A stretch of DNA of 64,000 bases, from assembly GCA_963966185.1 (NCBI GenBank), contig CAWZYM010000327.1, positions 62,001 through 126,000 of the forward strand, read 5' to 3'. Positions 1 through 15,000 of this stretch are shown here, piece by piece. Below the pieces are notes generated by a model. That model did not search any database. It was given only the letters and a program-made list of their open reading frames with translations, and had not been told where the DNA came from. Position numbers and translations under genes: made by a program. Numbering within the stretch: position 1 is the stretch's first letter; every line of letters begins with the position of its first letter. This DNA is from Rhabditoides inermis (taxonomy: Eukaryota > Nematoda > Chromadorea > Rhabditida > Rhabditidae).

Positions 1-1
1 A

Positions 2-3000
2 TCCACCACTGTCTCGGACAGCAGCACATTGACGAGCACCGTCGAACCGTCATCCACCACTGTCTCGGACAGCAGCACATCGACGAGCACCTTCGAACCG
101 TCATCCACCACTGTCTCGGACAGCAGCACATCGACGAGCACTGTCAAACCGGCATCCACCACTGTCTCGGACAGCAATACTTCGACGAGTACCGTCGAAC
201 CGTCATCCACCATTGTCTCGGACTACAGCACATTGACGAGCACCGTCGAACCGTCATCCACCACTGTCTCGGACAGCAGTACATCGACGAGCACCGTCAA
301 TTCGTCATTCACCACTGTCTCGGACAGCATTACTTCGACGAGCACCGTCGAACCGTCATCCACCACTGACTCGGACAGCAGCACATCGACAAGCACCGTC
401 GAACCGTCATCCACCACTTTCTCGGACAGCAGTACATCGACGAGCACCGTCAAACCGTCATCCACCACTGTCTCGGACAGCATTACTTCGACGAGCACCG
501 TCGAACCGTCATCCACCACTGTCTCGGACAGCAGCACATCGACGAGCTCCGTCGAACCGTCATCCACCACTGTCTCGGACCACAGCACATTGACGAGCAC
601 CGTCAAACCGTCATCCACCACTGTCTCGGACAGCAACACATCGACAAGCACCGTCGAACCGTCATCCACTTTTGTCTCGGACAGCAGTACATCGACGAGC
701 ACCGTCGAACCGTCATCCACCACTGTCTCGGACAGCAGCACATCGACGAGCTCCGTCGAACCGTCATCCACCACTGACTCGGACAGCAGCACATCGACGA
801 GCACCTTCGAACCGTCATCCACCACTGTCTCGGACAGCAGCACATCGACGAGCACTGTCAAACCGGCATCCACCACTGTCTCGGACAGCATTACTTCGAC
901 GAGCACCGTCGAACCGTCATCCACCATTGTCTCGGACTACAGCACATTGACGAGCACCGTCGAACCGTCATCCACCACTGTCTCGGACAGCAGCACATCG
1001 ACAAGCACCGTCGAACCGTCATCCACCACTGTCTCGGACAGCAGCACATCGACGAGCACCGTCGAACCGTCATCAACCACTGTCTCGGACAACAGCACAT
1101 CGACGAGCACCGTCGAACCGTCATCCACCACTGTCTCGGACAGCAGCACATCGACGAGCACCGTCAAACCGGCATCCACCACTGTCTCGGACTACAGCAC
1201 ATCGACGAGCACCGTCGAACCGTCATCCACCACTGTCTCAGACAGCAGCACATCGACGAGCACCGTCAAACCGGCATCCACCACTGTCTCGGACTACAGC
1301 ACATCGACGAGCACCGTCGAACCGTCATCCACCACTGTCTCGGACAGCAGCACATCGACGAGCACCGTCAAACCGGCATCCAGCACTGTCTCGGACAGCA
1401 TTACTTCGACGAGCACCGTCGAACCGTCATTCACCACTGTCTCGGACAGCAGCATATCGACGAGCACCGTCGTACCGTCATCCACCACTGTCTCGGACAG
1501 CAGCACATCGACGAGCACCGTCAAACCGGCATCCACCACTGTCTCGGACTACAGCACATCGACGAGCACCGTCGAACCGTCATCCACCACTGTCTCAGAC
1601 AGCAGCACATCGACGAGCACCGTCAAACCGGCATCCACCACTGTCTCGGACTACAGCACATCGACGAGCACCGTCGAACCGTCATCCACCACTGTCTCGG
1701 ACAGCAGCACATCGACGAGCACCGTCAAACCGGCATCCAGCACTGTCTCGGACAGCATTACTTCGACGAGTACTGTCGAACCGTCATCCAGCACTGTCTC
1801 GGACCACAGCACATCGACGAGCACAGTCGAACCGTCATCCACCACTGTCTCGGACAGCAGCATATCGACGAGCACCGTCGAACCGTCATCCACCACTGAC
1901 TCGGACAGCAGCACATCGACGAGCACCGTCGAACCGTCATTCACCACTGTCTCGGACAGCAGCATATCGACGAGCACCGTCGTACCGTCATCCACCACTG
2001 ACTCGGACAGCAGCACATCGACGAGCACCGTTGAACCGTCATCCACCACTGACTCGGACAGCAGCACATCGACAAACACCGTCGAACCGTCATCTACCAC
2101 TGTCTTGGACAGCAGCACATCGACGAGCTCCGTCGAACCGTCATCCACCACTGACTCGGAAAGCAGCACATCGACGAGCACCGTCGAACCGACATCCACC
2201 ACTGACTCGGACAGCAGCACATCGACAAACACCGTCGAACCGTCATCCACCACTGACTCGGACAGCAGAACATCGACGAGCACTGTCGAACCGTCATCCA
2301 CCACTGTCTCGGACAGAAGCACATCGACGAGCACCGTCGAACCGTCATCCACCACTGAGTCGGACAGCAGCACATCGATGAGTACCGTCGAACCGTCAAC
2401 CACCACTGTCTCGGACAGCAGCATTTCGACGAGCACCGTCGAACCGTCATCCACCACTGACTCGGACAGCAGCACATCGACGAGCATCGTCGAACCGTCA
2501 TCCACCACTGACTCGGACAGCAGCATATCGACGAGCACCGTCGAACCGTCATCCACCACTGTCTCGGAGAGCAGCACATCGACGAGCACCGTCGAACCGT
2601 CATCCACCACTGTCTCGGACAGCAGCATATCGACGAGCACCGTCGAACCGTCATTCAACACTGACTCGGACAGCAGCATATCGCCGAGCACCGTCGAACC
2701 GTCATCCACCACTGTCTCGGACAGCAGTACATCGACAAACTCCGTCAAACCGTCATCCACCACTGACTCGGACAGCAGCACATCGACAAGCACCGTCGAA
2801 CCGTCATCCACCACTGTCTCGGACAGCAGCACATCGACGAGCACTGTCAAACCGGCATCCACCACTGTCTCGGACAGCATTACTTCGACGAGCACCGTCG
2901 AACCGTCATCCACCATTGTCTCGGACTACAGCACTATGACGAGCACCGTCGAACCGTCATCCACCACTGTCTCGGACAGCAGTACATCGACGAGCACCGT

Positions 3001-6000
3001 CGATTCGTCGTTCACCACTGTCTCGGACAGCATTACTTCGACGAGCACCGTCGAACCGTCATCCACCACTGACTCGGACAGCAGCACATCGACAAGCACC
3101 GTCGAACCGTCATCCACCACTGTCTCGGACAGCAGCACATCGACGAGCACCGTCAAACCGGCATCCACCACTGTCTCGGACAGCATTACTTCGACGAGTA
3201 CTGTCGAACCGTCATCCACCACTGTCTCGGACCACAGCACATCGACGAGCACCGTCGAACCGTCATCCACCACTGTCTCAGACCACAGCACATCGACGAG
3301 CACAGTCGAACCGTCATTCACCACTGTCTCGGACAGCAGTACATTGACGAGCACTGTCGATTCGTCATTCACCACTGTCTCGGACAGCATTACTTCGACG
3401 AGCACCGTCGAACCGTCATCCACCACTGTCTCGGACAGCAGCACATCGACAAGCACCGTCGAACCGTCATCCACCACTGTCTCGGACAGCAGTACATCGA
3501 CGAGCACCATCGAACCGTCATCCACCACTGACTCGGACATTAGCACATCGACGAGCACCGTCGAACAGTCATCCACCACTGTCTCGGACAGCAGCACATC
3601 GACAAGCACCGTCGAACCGTCATCCACCACTGACTCGGACAGCAGCACATCGACAAGCACCGTCGAATCGTCATCCACCACTGTCTCGGACAGCAGTACA
3701 TCGACGAGCACCGTCAAACCGTCATCCACCACTGTCTCGGACAGCAGCACATCGACAAGCACCGTCGAACCGTCATCCATCACTGTCTCGGACAGCAGTA
3801 CATCGACGAGCACCATCGAACCGTCATCCACCACTGACTCGGACATTATCACATTGACGAGCACCGTCGAACAGTCATCCACCACTGTCTCGGACAGCAG
3901 CACATCGACAAGCACCGTCGAACCGTCATTCACCACTGACTCGGACAGCAGCACATCGACAAGCACCGTCGAACCGTCATCCACCACTGTCTCGGACAGC
4001 AGTACATCGACGAGCACCGTCAAACCGTCATCCACCACTGACTCGGACAGCAGCACATCGACAAGCACCGTCGAACCGTCATCCACCACTGACTCGGACA
4101 GAAGCACATCGACGAGCACCGTCGAACCGTCATCCACCACCGAGTCGGACAGCAGCACATCGATGAGTACCGTCGAACTGTCAACCACCACTGTCTCGGA
4201 CAGCAGCACATCGACGAGCACCGTCAAACCGGCATCCACCACTGTCTCGGACAGCAGCACATCGACGAGCACCGTCGAACCGTCAACCACCACTGTCTCG
4301 GACCACAGCACATCGACGAGCACCGTCAAACCGTCATCAACCACTGTCTCGGACCACAGCACATCGACGAGCACCGTCGAACCGTCATCCACCACTGTCT
4401 CGGACAGCAGCACATCGACGAGCACCGTCAAACCGGCATCCACCACTGTCTCGGACAGCATTACTTCGACGAGTACTGTCGAACCGTCATCCAGCACTGT
4501 CTCGGACCACAGCACATCGACAAGCACCGTCGAACCGTCATCCACCACTGTCTCGGACAGCAGTACATCGACGAGCACCGTCAAACCGTCATCCACCACT
4601 GTCTCGGACAGCAGCACATCGACAAGCACCGTCGAACCGTCATCCATCACTGTCTCGGACAGCAGTACATCGACGAGCACCATCGAACCGTCATCCACCA
4701 CTGACTCGGACAGCAGCACATCGACGAGCACCGTTGAACCGTCATCCACCACTGACTCGGACAGCAGCACATCGACAAACACCGTCGAACCGTCATCTAC
4801 CACTGTCTTGGACAGCAGCACATCGACGAGCTCCGTCGAACCGTCATCCACCACTGACTCGGACAGCAGCACATCGACGAGCACCGTCGAACCGACATCC
4901 ACCACTGACTCGGACAGCAGCACATCGACAAACACCGTCGAACCGTCATCCACCACTGACTCGGACAGCAGAACATCGACGAGCACTGTCGTACCGTCAT
5001 CCACCACTGTCTCGGACAGAAGCACATCGACGAGCACCGTCGAACCGTCATCCACCACTGAGTCGGACAGCAGCACATCGATGAGTACCGTCGAACCGTC
5101 AACCACCACTGTCTCGGACAGCAGCATTTCGACGAGCACCGTCGAACCGTCATCCACCACTGACTCGGACAGCAGCACATCGACGAGCATCGTCGAACCG
5201 TCATCCACCACTGACTCGGACAGCAGCATATCGACGAGCACCGTCGAACCGTCATCCACCACTGTCTCGGAGAGCAGCACATCGACGAGCACCGTCGAAC
5301 CGTCATCCACCACTGTCTCGGACAGCAGCATATTGACGAGCACCGTCGAACCGTCATTCAACACTGACTCGGACAGCAGCATATCGACGAGCACCGTCGA
5401 ACCGTCATCCACCACTGTCTCGGACAGCAGTACATCGACAAACTCCGTCAAACCGTCATCCACCACTGACTCGAACAGCAGCACATCGACAAGCACCGTC
5501 GAACCGTCATCCACCACTGTCTCGGACAGCAGCACATCGACGAGCACTGTCAAACCGGCATCCACCACTGTCTCGGACAGCATTACTTCGACGAGCACCG
5601 TCGAACCGTCATCCACCATTGTCTCGGACTACAGCACTATGACGAGCACCGTCGAACCGTCATCCACCACTGTCTCGGACAGCAGTACATCGACGAGCAC
5701 CGTCGATTCGTCGTTCACCACTGTCTCGGACAGCATTACTTCGACGAGCACCGTCGAACCGTCATCCACCACTGACTCGGACAGCAGCACATCGACAAGC
5801 ACCGTCAAACCGTCATCCATCACTGTCTCGGACAGCAGCACATCGACGAGCACCGTCAAACCGGCATCCACCACTGTCTCGGACAGCATTACTTCGACGA
5901 GTACTGTCGAACCGTCATCCACCACTGTCTCGGACCACAGCACATCGACGAGCACCGTCGAACCGTCATCCACCACTGTCTCAGACCACAGCACATCGAC

Positions 6001-9000
6001 GAGCACCGTCGAACCGTCATTCACCACTGTCTCGGACAGCAGTACATTGACGAGCACTGTCGATTCGTCATTCACCACTGTCTCGGACAGCATTACTTCG
6101 ACGAGCACCGTCGAACCGTCATCCACCACTGTCTCGGACAGCAGCACATCGACAAGCACCGTCGAACCGTCATCCACCACTGTCTCGGACAGCAGTACAT
6201 CGACGAGCACCATCGAACCGTCATCCACCACTGACTCGGACAGCAGCACATCGACAAGCACCGTCGAACCGTCATCCACCACTGACTCGGACAGCAGCAC
6301 ATCGACAAGCACCGTCGAACCGTCATCCACCACTGTCTCGGACAGCAGTACATCGACGAGCACCGTCAAACCGTCATCCACCACTGTCTCGGACAGCAGA
6401 ACATCGACAAGCACCGTCGAACCGTCATCCACCACTGTCTCGGACAGCAGTACATCGACGAGCACCATCGAACCGTCATCCACCACTGACTCGGACAGCA
6501 GCACATCGACAAGCACCGTCGAACCGTCATCCACCACTGTCTCGGACAGCAGTACATCGACGAGCACCGTCAAACCGTCATCCACCACTGTCTCGGACAG
6601 CAGCACATCGACAAGCACCGTCGAACCGTCATCCACCACTGTCTCGGACAGCAGTACATCGACGAGCACCGTCAAACCGTCATCCACCACTGTCTCGGAC
6701 AGCAGCACATCGACAAGCACCGTCGAACCGTCATCCACCACTGTCTCGGACAGCAGTACATCGACGAGCACCATCGAACCGTCATCCACCACTGACTCGG
6801 ACATTAGCACATTGACGAGCACCGTCGAACAGTCATCCACCACTGTCTCGGACAGCAGCACATCGACAAGCACCGTCGAACCGTCATCCACCACTGTCTC
6901 GGACAGCAGTACATCGACGAGCACCGTCAAACCGTCATCCACCACTGACTCGGACAGCAGCACATCGACAAGCACCGTCGAACCGTCATCCACCACTGTC
7001 TCGGACAGCAGTACATCGACGAGCACCGTCGAACCGTCATCCACCACTGACTCGGAAATTAGCACATCGACGAGCACCGTCGAACAGTCATCCACCACTG
7101 TCTCGGACAGCAGCACATCGACAAGCACCGTCGAACCGTCATCCACCACTGTCTCGGACAGCATTACTTCGACGAGCACCGTCGAACCGTCATCCACCAC
7201 TGTCTCGGACAGCAGCACATCGACGAGCACCGTCGAACCGTCATCCACCACTGCCTCGGACAGCAGCACATCGACGAGCACCGTCGAACCGTCATTCACC
7301 ACTGTCTCGGACCACAGCACATCGACGAGCACCGTCGAACCGTCATCCACCAATGTCTCGGACCACAGCACATCGACGAGCACCGTCAAACCGTCATCCA
7401 CCACTGTCTCGGACAGCAGTACATCGACGAGCTCCGTCGAACCGTCAACCACCACTGCCTCGGACAGCAGCACATCGACAAGCACCGTCGAACCATCCTC
7501 CAACACTGTCTCGGACAACAGCACATCGACGAGCACCGTCGAACCGTCATCCACCACTGTCTCGGACCACAGCACATCGATGAGCACAGTCGAACCGTCA
7601 TCCACCACTGTCTCGGACCACAGCACATCGACGAGCACCGTCGAACCGTCATTCACCACTGTCTCGGACAGCAGTACATTGACGAGCACTGTCGATTCGT
7701 CATTTACCACTGTCTCGGACAGCATTACTTCGACGAGCACCGTCGAACCGTCATCCACCACTGTCTCGGACAGCAGCACATCGACAAGCACCGTCGAACC
7801 GTCATCCACCACTGTTTCGGACAGCAGTACATCGACGAGCACCATCGAACCGTCATCCACCACTGACTCGGACATTAGCACATTGACGAGCACCGTCGAA
7901 CAGTCATCCACCACTGTCTCGGACAGCAGCACATCGATGAGTACCGTCGAACCGTCAACCACCACTGTCTCGGACAGCAGCACATCGACGAGCACCGTCA
8001 AACCGGCATCCACCACTGTCTCGGACAGCAGCACATCGACGAGCACCGTCGAACCGTCATCCACCACTGTCTCGGACCACAGCACATCGACGAGCACCGT
8101 CAAACCGTCATCAACCACTGTCTCGGACAGCAGCACATCGACGAGCACCGTCAAACCGGCATCCACCACTGTCTCGGACAGCATTACTTCGACGAGTACT
8201 GTCGAACCGTCATCCAGCACTGTCTCGGACCACAGCACATCGACGAGCACAGTCGAACCGTCATCCACCACTGTCTCGGACAGCAGCATATCGACGAGCA
8301 CCGTCGAACCGTCATCCACCACTGACTCGGACAGCAGCACATCGACGAGCACCGTCGAACCGTCATTCACCACTATCTCGGACAGCAGCATATCGACGAG
8401 CACCGTCGTACCGTCATCCACCACTGACTCGGACAGCAGCACATCGACGAGCACCGTTGAACCGTCATCCACCACTGACTCGGACAGCAGCACATCGACA
8501 AACACCGTCGAACCGTCATCTACCACTGTCTTGGACAGCAGCACATCGACGAGCTCCGTCGAACCGTCATCCACCACTGACTCGGACAGCAGCACATCGA
8601 CGAGCACCGTCGAACCGACATCCACCACTGACTCGGACAGCAGCACATCGACAAACACCGTCGAACCGTCATCCACCACTGACTCGGACAGCAGAACATC
8701 GACGAGCACTGTCGAACCGTCATCCACCACTGTCTCGGACAGAAGCACATCGACGAGCACCGTCGAACCGTCATCCACCACTGAGTCGGACAGCAGCACA
8801 TCGATGAGTACCGTCGAACCGTCAACCACCACTGTCTCGGACAGCAGCATTTCGACGAGCACCGTCGAACCGTCATCCACCACTGACTCGGACAGCAGCA
8901 CATCGACGAGCATCGTCGATCCGTCATCCACCACTGACTCGGACAGCAGCATATCGACGAGCACCGTCGAACCGTCATCCACCACTGTCTCGGAGAGCAG

Positions 9001-12000
9001 CACATCGACGAGCACCGTCGAACCGTCATCCACCACTGTCTCGGACAGCAGCATATCGACGAGCACCGTCGAACCGTCATTCAACACTGACTCGGACAGC
9101 AGCATATCGACGAGCACCGTCGAACCGTCATCCACCACTGTCTCGGACAGCAGTACATCGACAAACTCCGTCAAACCGTCATCCACCACTGACTCGGACA
9201 GCAGCACATCGACAAGCACCGTCGAACCGTCATCCACCACTGTCTCGGACAGCAGCACATCGACGAGCACTGTCAAACCGGCATCCACCACTGTCTCGGA
9301 CAGCATTACTTCGACGAGCACCGTCGAACCGTCATCCACCATTGTCTCGGACTACAGCACTATGACGAGCACCGTCGAACCGTCATCCACCACTGTCTCG
9401 GACAGCAGTACATCGACGAGCACCGTCGATTCGTCGTTCACCACTGTCTCGGACAGCATTACTTCGACGAGCACCGTCGAACCGTCATCCACCACTGACT
9501 CGGACAGCAGCACATCGACAAGCACCGTCGAACCGTCATCCACCACTGTCTCGGACAGCAGCACATCGACGAGCACCGTCAAACCGGCATCCACCACTGT
9601 CTCGGACAGCATTACTTCGACGAGTACTGTCGAACCGTCATCCACCACTGTCTCGGACCACAGCACATCGACGAGCACCGTCGAACCGTCATCCACCACT
9701 GTCTCAGACCACAGCACATCGACGAGCACCGTCGAACCGTCATTCACCACTGTCTCGGACAGCAGTACATTGACGAGCACTGTCGATTCGTCATTCACCA
9801 CTGTCTCGGACAGCATTACTTCGACGAGCACCGTCGAACCGTCATCCACCACTGTCTCGGACAGCAGCACATCGACAAGCACCGTCGAACCGTCATCCAC
9901 CACTGTCTCGGACAGCAGTACATCGACGAGCACCATCGAACCGTCATCCACCACTGACTCGGACATTAGCACATCGACGAGCACCGTCGAACAGTCATCC
10001 ACCACTGTCTCGGACAGCAGCACATCGACAAGCACCGTCGAACCGTCATCCACCACTGACTCGGACAGCAGCACATCGACAAGCACCGTCGAACCGTCAT
10101 CCACCACTGTCTCGGACAGCAGTACATCGACGAGCACCGTCAAACCGTCATCCACCACTGTCTCGGACAGCATTACTTCGACGAGCACCGTCGAACCGTC
10201 ATCCACCACTGACTCGGACAGCAGCACATCGACGAGCACCGTCGAACCGACATCCACCACTGACTCGGACAGCAGCACATCGACAAACACCGTCGAACCG
10301 TCATCCACCACTGACTCGGACAGCAGAACATCGACGAGCACTGTCGAACCGTCATCCACCACTGTCTCGGACAGAAGCACATCGACGAGCACCGTCGAAC
10401 CGTCATCCACCACTGAGTCGGACAGCAGCACATCGATGAGTACCGTCGAACCGTCAACCACCACTGTCTCGGACAGCAGCATTTCGACGAGCACCGTCGA
10501 ACCGTCATCCACCACTGACTCGGACAGCAGCACATCGACGAGCATCGTCGATCCGTCATCCACCACTGACTCGGACAGCAGCATATCGACGAGCACCGTC
10601 GAACCGTCATCCACCACTGTCTCGGAGAGCAGCACATCGACGAGCACCGTCGAACCGTCATCCACCACTGTCTCGGACAGCAGCATATCGACGAGCACCG
10701 TCGAACCGTCATTCAACACTGACTCGGACAGCAGCATATCGACGAGCACCGTTGAACCGTCATTCACCACTGTCTCGGACAGCAGTACATCGACAAACTC
10801 CGTCAAACCGTCATCCACCACTGACTCGGACAGCAGCACATCGACAAGCACCGTCGAACCGTCATCCACCACTGTCTCGGACAGCAGCACATCGACGAGC
10901 ACTGTCAAACCGGCATCCACCACTGTCTCGGACAGCATTACTTCGACGAGCACCGTCGAACCGTCATCCACCACTGACTCGGACAGCAGCACATCGACAA
11001 GCACCGTCGAACCGTCATCCACCACTGTCTCGGACAGCAGCACATCGACGAGCACCGTCAAACCGGCATCCACCACTGTCTCGGACAGCATTACTTCGAC
11101 GAGTACTGTCGAACCGTCATCCACCACTGTCTCGGACCACAGCACATCGACGAGCACCGTCGAACCGTCATCCACCACTGTCTCAGACCACAGCACATCG
11201 ACGAGCACCGTCGAACCGTCATTCACCACTGTCTCGGACAGCAGTACATTGACGAGCACTGTCGATTCGTCATTCACCACTGTCTCGGACAGCATTACTT
11301 CGACGAGCACCGTCGAACCGTCATCCACCACTGTCTCGGACAGCAGCACATCGACAAGCACCGTCGAACCGTCATCCACCACTGTCTCGGACAGCAGTAC
11401 ATCGACGAGCACCATCGAACCGTCATCCACCACTGACTCGGACATTAGCACATCGACGAGCACCGTCGAACAGTCATCCACCACTGTCTCGGACAGCAGC
11501 ACATCGACAAGCACCGTCGAACCGTCATCCACCACTGACTCGGACAGCAGCACATCGACAAGCACCGTCGAACCGTCATCCACCACTGTCTCGGACAGCA
11601 GTACAGCGACGAGCACCGTCAAACCGTCATCCACCACTGTCTCGGACAGCAGCACATCGACAAGCACCGTCGAACCGTCATCCACCACTGTCTCGGACAG
11701 CAGTACATCGACGAGCACCATCGAACCGTCATCCACCACTGACTCGGACATTAGCACATTGACGAGCACCGTCGAACAGTCATCCACCACTGTCTCGGAC
11801 AGCAGCACATCGACAAGCACCGTCGAACCGTCATCCACCACTGACTCGGACAGCAGCACATCGACAAGCACCGTCGAACCGTCATCCACCACTGTCTCGG
11901 ACAGCAGTACATCGACGAGCACCGTCAAACCGTCATCCACCACTGACTCGGACAGCAGCACATCGACAAGCACCGTCGAACCGTCATCCACCACTGTCTC

Positions 12001-15000
12001 GGACAGCAGTACATCGACGAGCACCGTCGAACCGTCATCCACCACTGACTCGGACATTAGCACATCGACGAGCACCGTCGAACAGTCATCCACCACTGTC
12101 TCGGACAGCAGCACATCGACAAGCACCGTCGAACCGTCATCCACCACTGTCTCGGACAGCATTACTTCGACGAGCACCGTCGAACCGTCATCCACCACTG
12201 TCTCGGACAGCAGCACATCGACGAGCACCGTCGAACCGTCATCCACCACTGCCTCGGACAGCAGCACATCGACGAGCACCGTCGAACCGTCATTCACCAC
12301 TGTCTCGGACCACAGCACATCGACGAGCACCGTCGAACCGTCATCCACCAATGTCTCGGACCACAGCACATCGACGAGTACCGTCAAACCGTCATCCACC
12401 ACTGTCTCGGACAGCAGTACATCGACAAGCTCCGTCGAACCGTCATCCACCACTGCCTCGGACAGCAGCACATCGACAAGCACCGTCGAACCATCATCCA
12501 ACACTGTCTCGGACAACAGCACATCGACGAGCACCGTCGAACCGTCATCCACCACTGTCTCGGACCACAGCACATCGATCAGCACAGTCGAACCGTCATC
12601 CACCACTGTCTCGGACCACAGCACATCGACGAGCACCGTCGAACCGTCATTCATCACTGTCTCGGACAGCAGTACATTGACGAGCACTGTCGATTCGTCA
12701 TTCACCACTGTCTCGGACAGCATTACTTCGACGAGCACCGTCGAACCGTCATCCACCACTGTCTCGGACAGCAGCACATCGACAAGCACCGTCGAACCGT
12801 CATCCACCACTGTCTCGGACAGCAGTACATCGACGAGCACCATCGAACCGTCATCCACCACTGACTCGGACATTAGCACATTGACGAGCACCGTCGAACA
12901 GTCATCCACCACTGTCTCGGACAGCAGCACATCGACAAGCACCGTCGAACCGTCATCCACCACTGACTCGGACAGCAGCATATCGATAAGCACCGTCGAA
13001 CCGTCATCCACCACTGTCTCGGACAGCAGTACATCGACGAGCACGGTCAAACCGTCATCCACCACTGACTCGGACAGCAGCACATCGACAAGCACCGTCG
13101 AACCGTCATCCACCACTGTCTCGGACAGCAGCACATCGACGAGCACCGTCGAACCGTCATCCACCACTGACTCGGACATTAGCACATCGACGAGCACCGT
13201 CGAACAGTCATCCACCACTGTCTCGGACAGCAGCACATCGACAAGCACCGTCGAACCGTCATCCACCACTGTCTCGGACAGCATTACTTCGACGAGCACC
13301 GTCGAACCGTCATCCACCACTGTCTCGGACAGCAGCACATCGACGAGCACTGTCGAACCGTCATCCACCACTGCCTCGGACAGCAGCACATCGACGAGCA
13401 CCGTCGAACCGTCATCCACCACTGTCTCGGACCACAGCACATCGACGAGCACCGTCGAACCGTCATCCACCACTGACTCGGACAGCAGCACATCGACAAG
13501 CACCGTCGAACCGTCATCCACCACTGTCTCGGACAGCAGCACATCGACGAGCACTGTCAAACCGGCATCCACCACTGTCTCGGACAGCATTACTTCGACG
13601 AGCACCGTCGAACCGTCATCCACCATTGTCTCGGACTACAGCACTATGACGAGCACCGTCGAACCGTCATCCACCACTGTCTCGGACAGCAGTACATCGA
13701 CGAGCACCGTCGATTCGTCGTTCACCACTGTCTCGGACAGCATTACTTCGACGAGCACCGTCGAACCGTCATCCACCACTGACTCGGACAGCAGCACATC
13801 GACAAGCACCGTCGAACCGTCATCCACCACTGTCTCGGACAGCAGCACATCGACGAGCACCGTCAAACCGGCATCCACCACTGTCTCGGACAGCATTACT
13901 TCGACGAGTACTGTCGAACCGTCATCCACCACTGACTCGGACAATAGCACATCGACGAGCACCGTCGAACAGTCATCCACCACTGTCTCGGACAGCAGCA
14001 CATCGACAAGCACCGTCGAACCGTCATCCACCACTGTCTCGGACAGCATTACTTCGACGAGCACCGTCGAACCGTCATCCACCACTGTCTCGGACAGCAG
14101 CACATCGACGAGCACCGTCGAACCGTCATCCACCACTGCCTCGGACAGCAGCACATCGACGAGCACCGTCGAACCGTCATCCACCACTGTCTCGGACCAC
14201 AGCACATCGACGAGCACCGTCGAACCGTCATCCACCACTGTCTCGGACCACAGCACATCGACGAGCACCGTCAAACCGTCATCCACCACTGTCTCGGACA
14301 GCAGTACATCGACGAGCTCCGTCGAACCGTCATCCACCACTGACTCGGACAGCAGTACAACGACAAGCACCGTCGAACCGTCATCCACCACTGCCTCGGA
14401 CAGCAGCACATCGACAAGCACCGTCGAACCATCATCCACCACTGTCTCGGACAACAGCACATCGACGAGCACCGTCGAACCGTCATCCACCACTGTTTCG
14501 GACAGCAGCACATCGACGAGCTCCGTCGAACCGTCATCCACTACTGTCTCGGACAGCAGCACATCGACAAGCACTGTCGAACCGTCATTCACCACTGACT
14601 CGGACAGCAGCACATCGACGAGCACCGTCGAACCGTCATCCACCACTGTCTCGGACAGCAGTACATCGACGAGCTCCGTCGAACCGTCATTCACCACTGA
14701 CTCGGACAGCAGCACATCGACGAGCACCGTCGAACCGTCATCCACCACTGTCTCGGACCACAGCACATCGACGAGCACCGTCAAACCGGCATCCACCACT
14801 GCCTCGGACAGCAGCACATCGACAAGCACCGTCGAACCGTCATCCACCACTGTCTCGGACAGCAGTACATCGACGAGCTCCGTCGAACCGCCATCCACCA
14901 CTGACTCGGACAGCAGCACATCGTCGAGCACCGTCGAACCGTCATCCACCACTGTCTCGGACAGCAGCACATCGACAAGCACCGTCGAACCTTCATCCAC

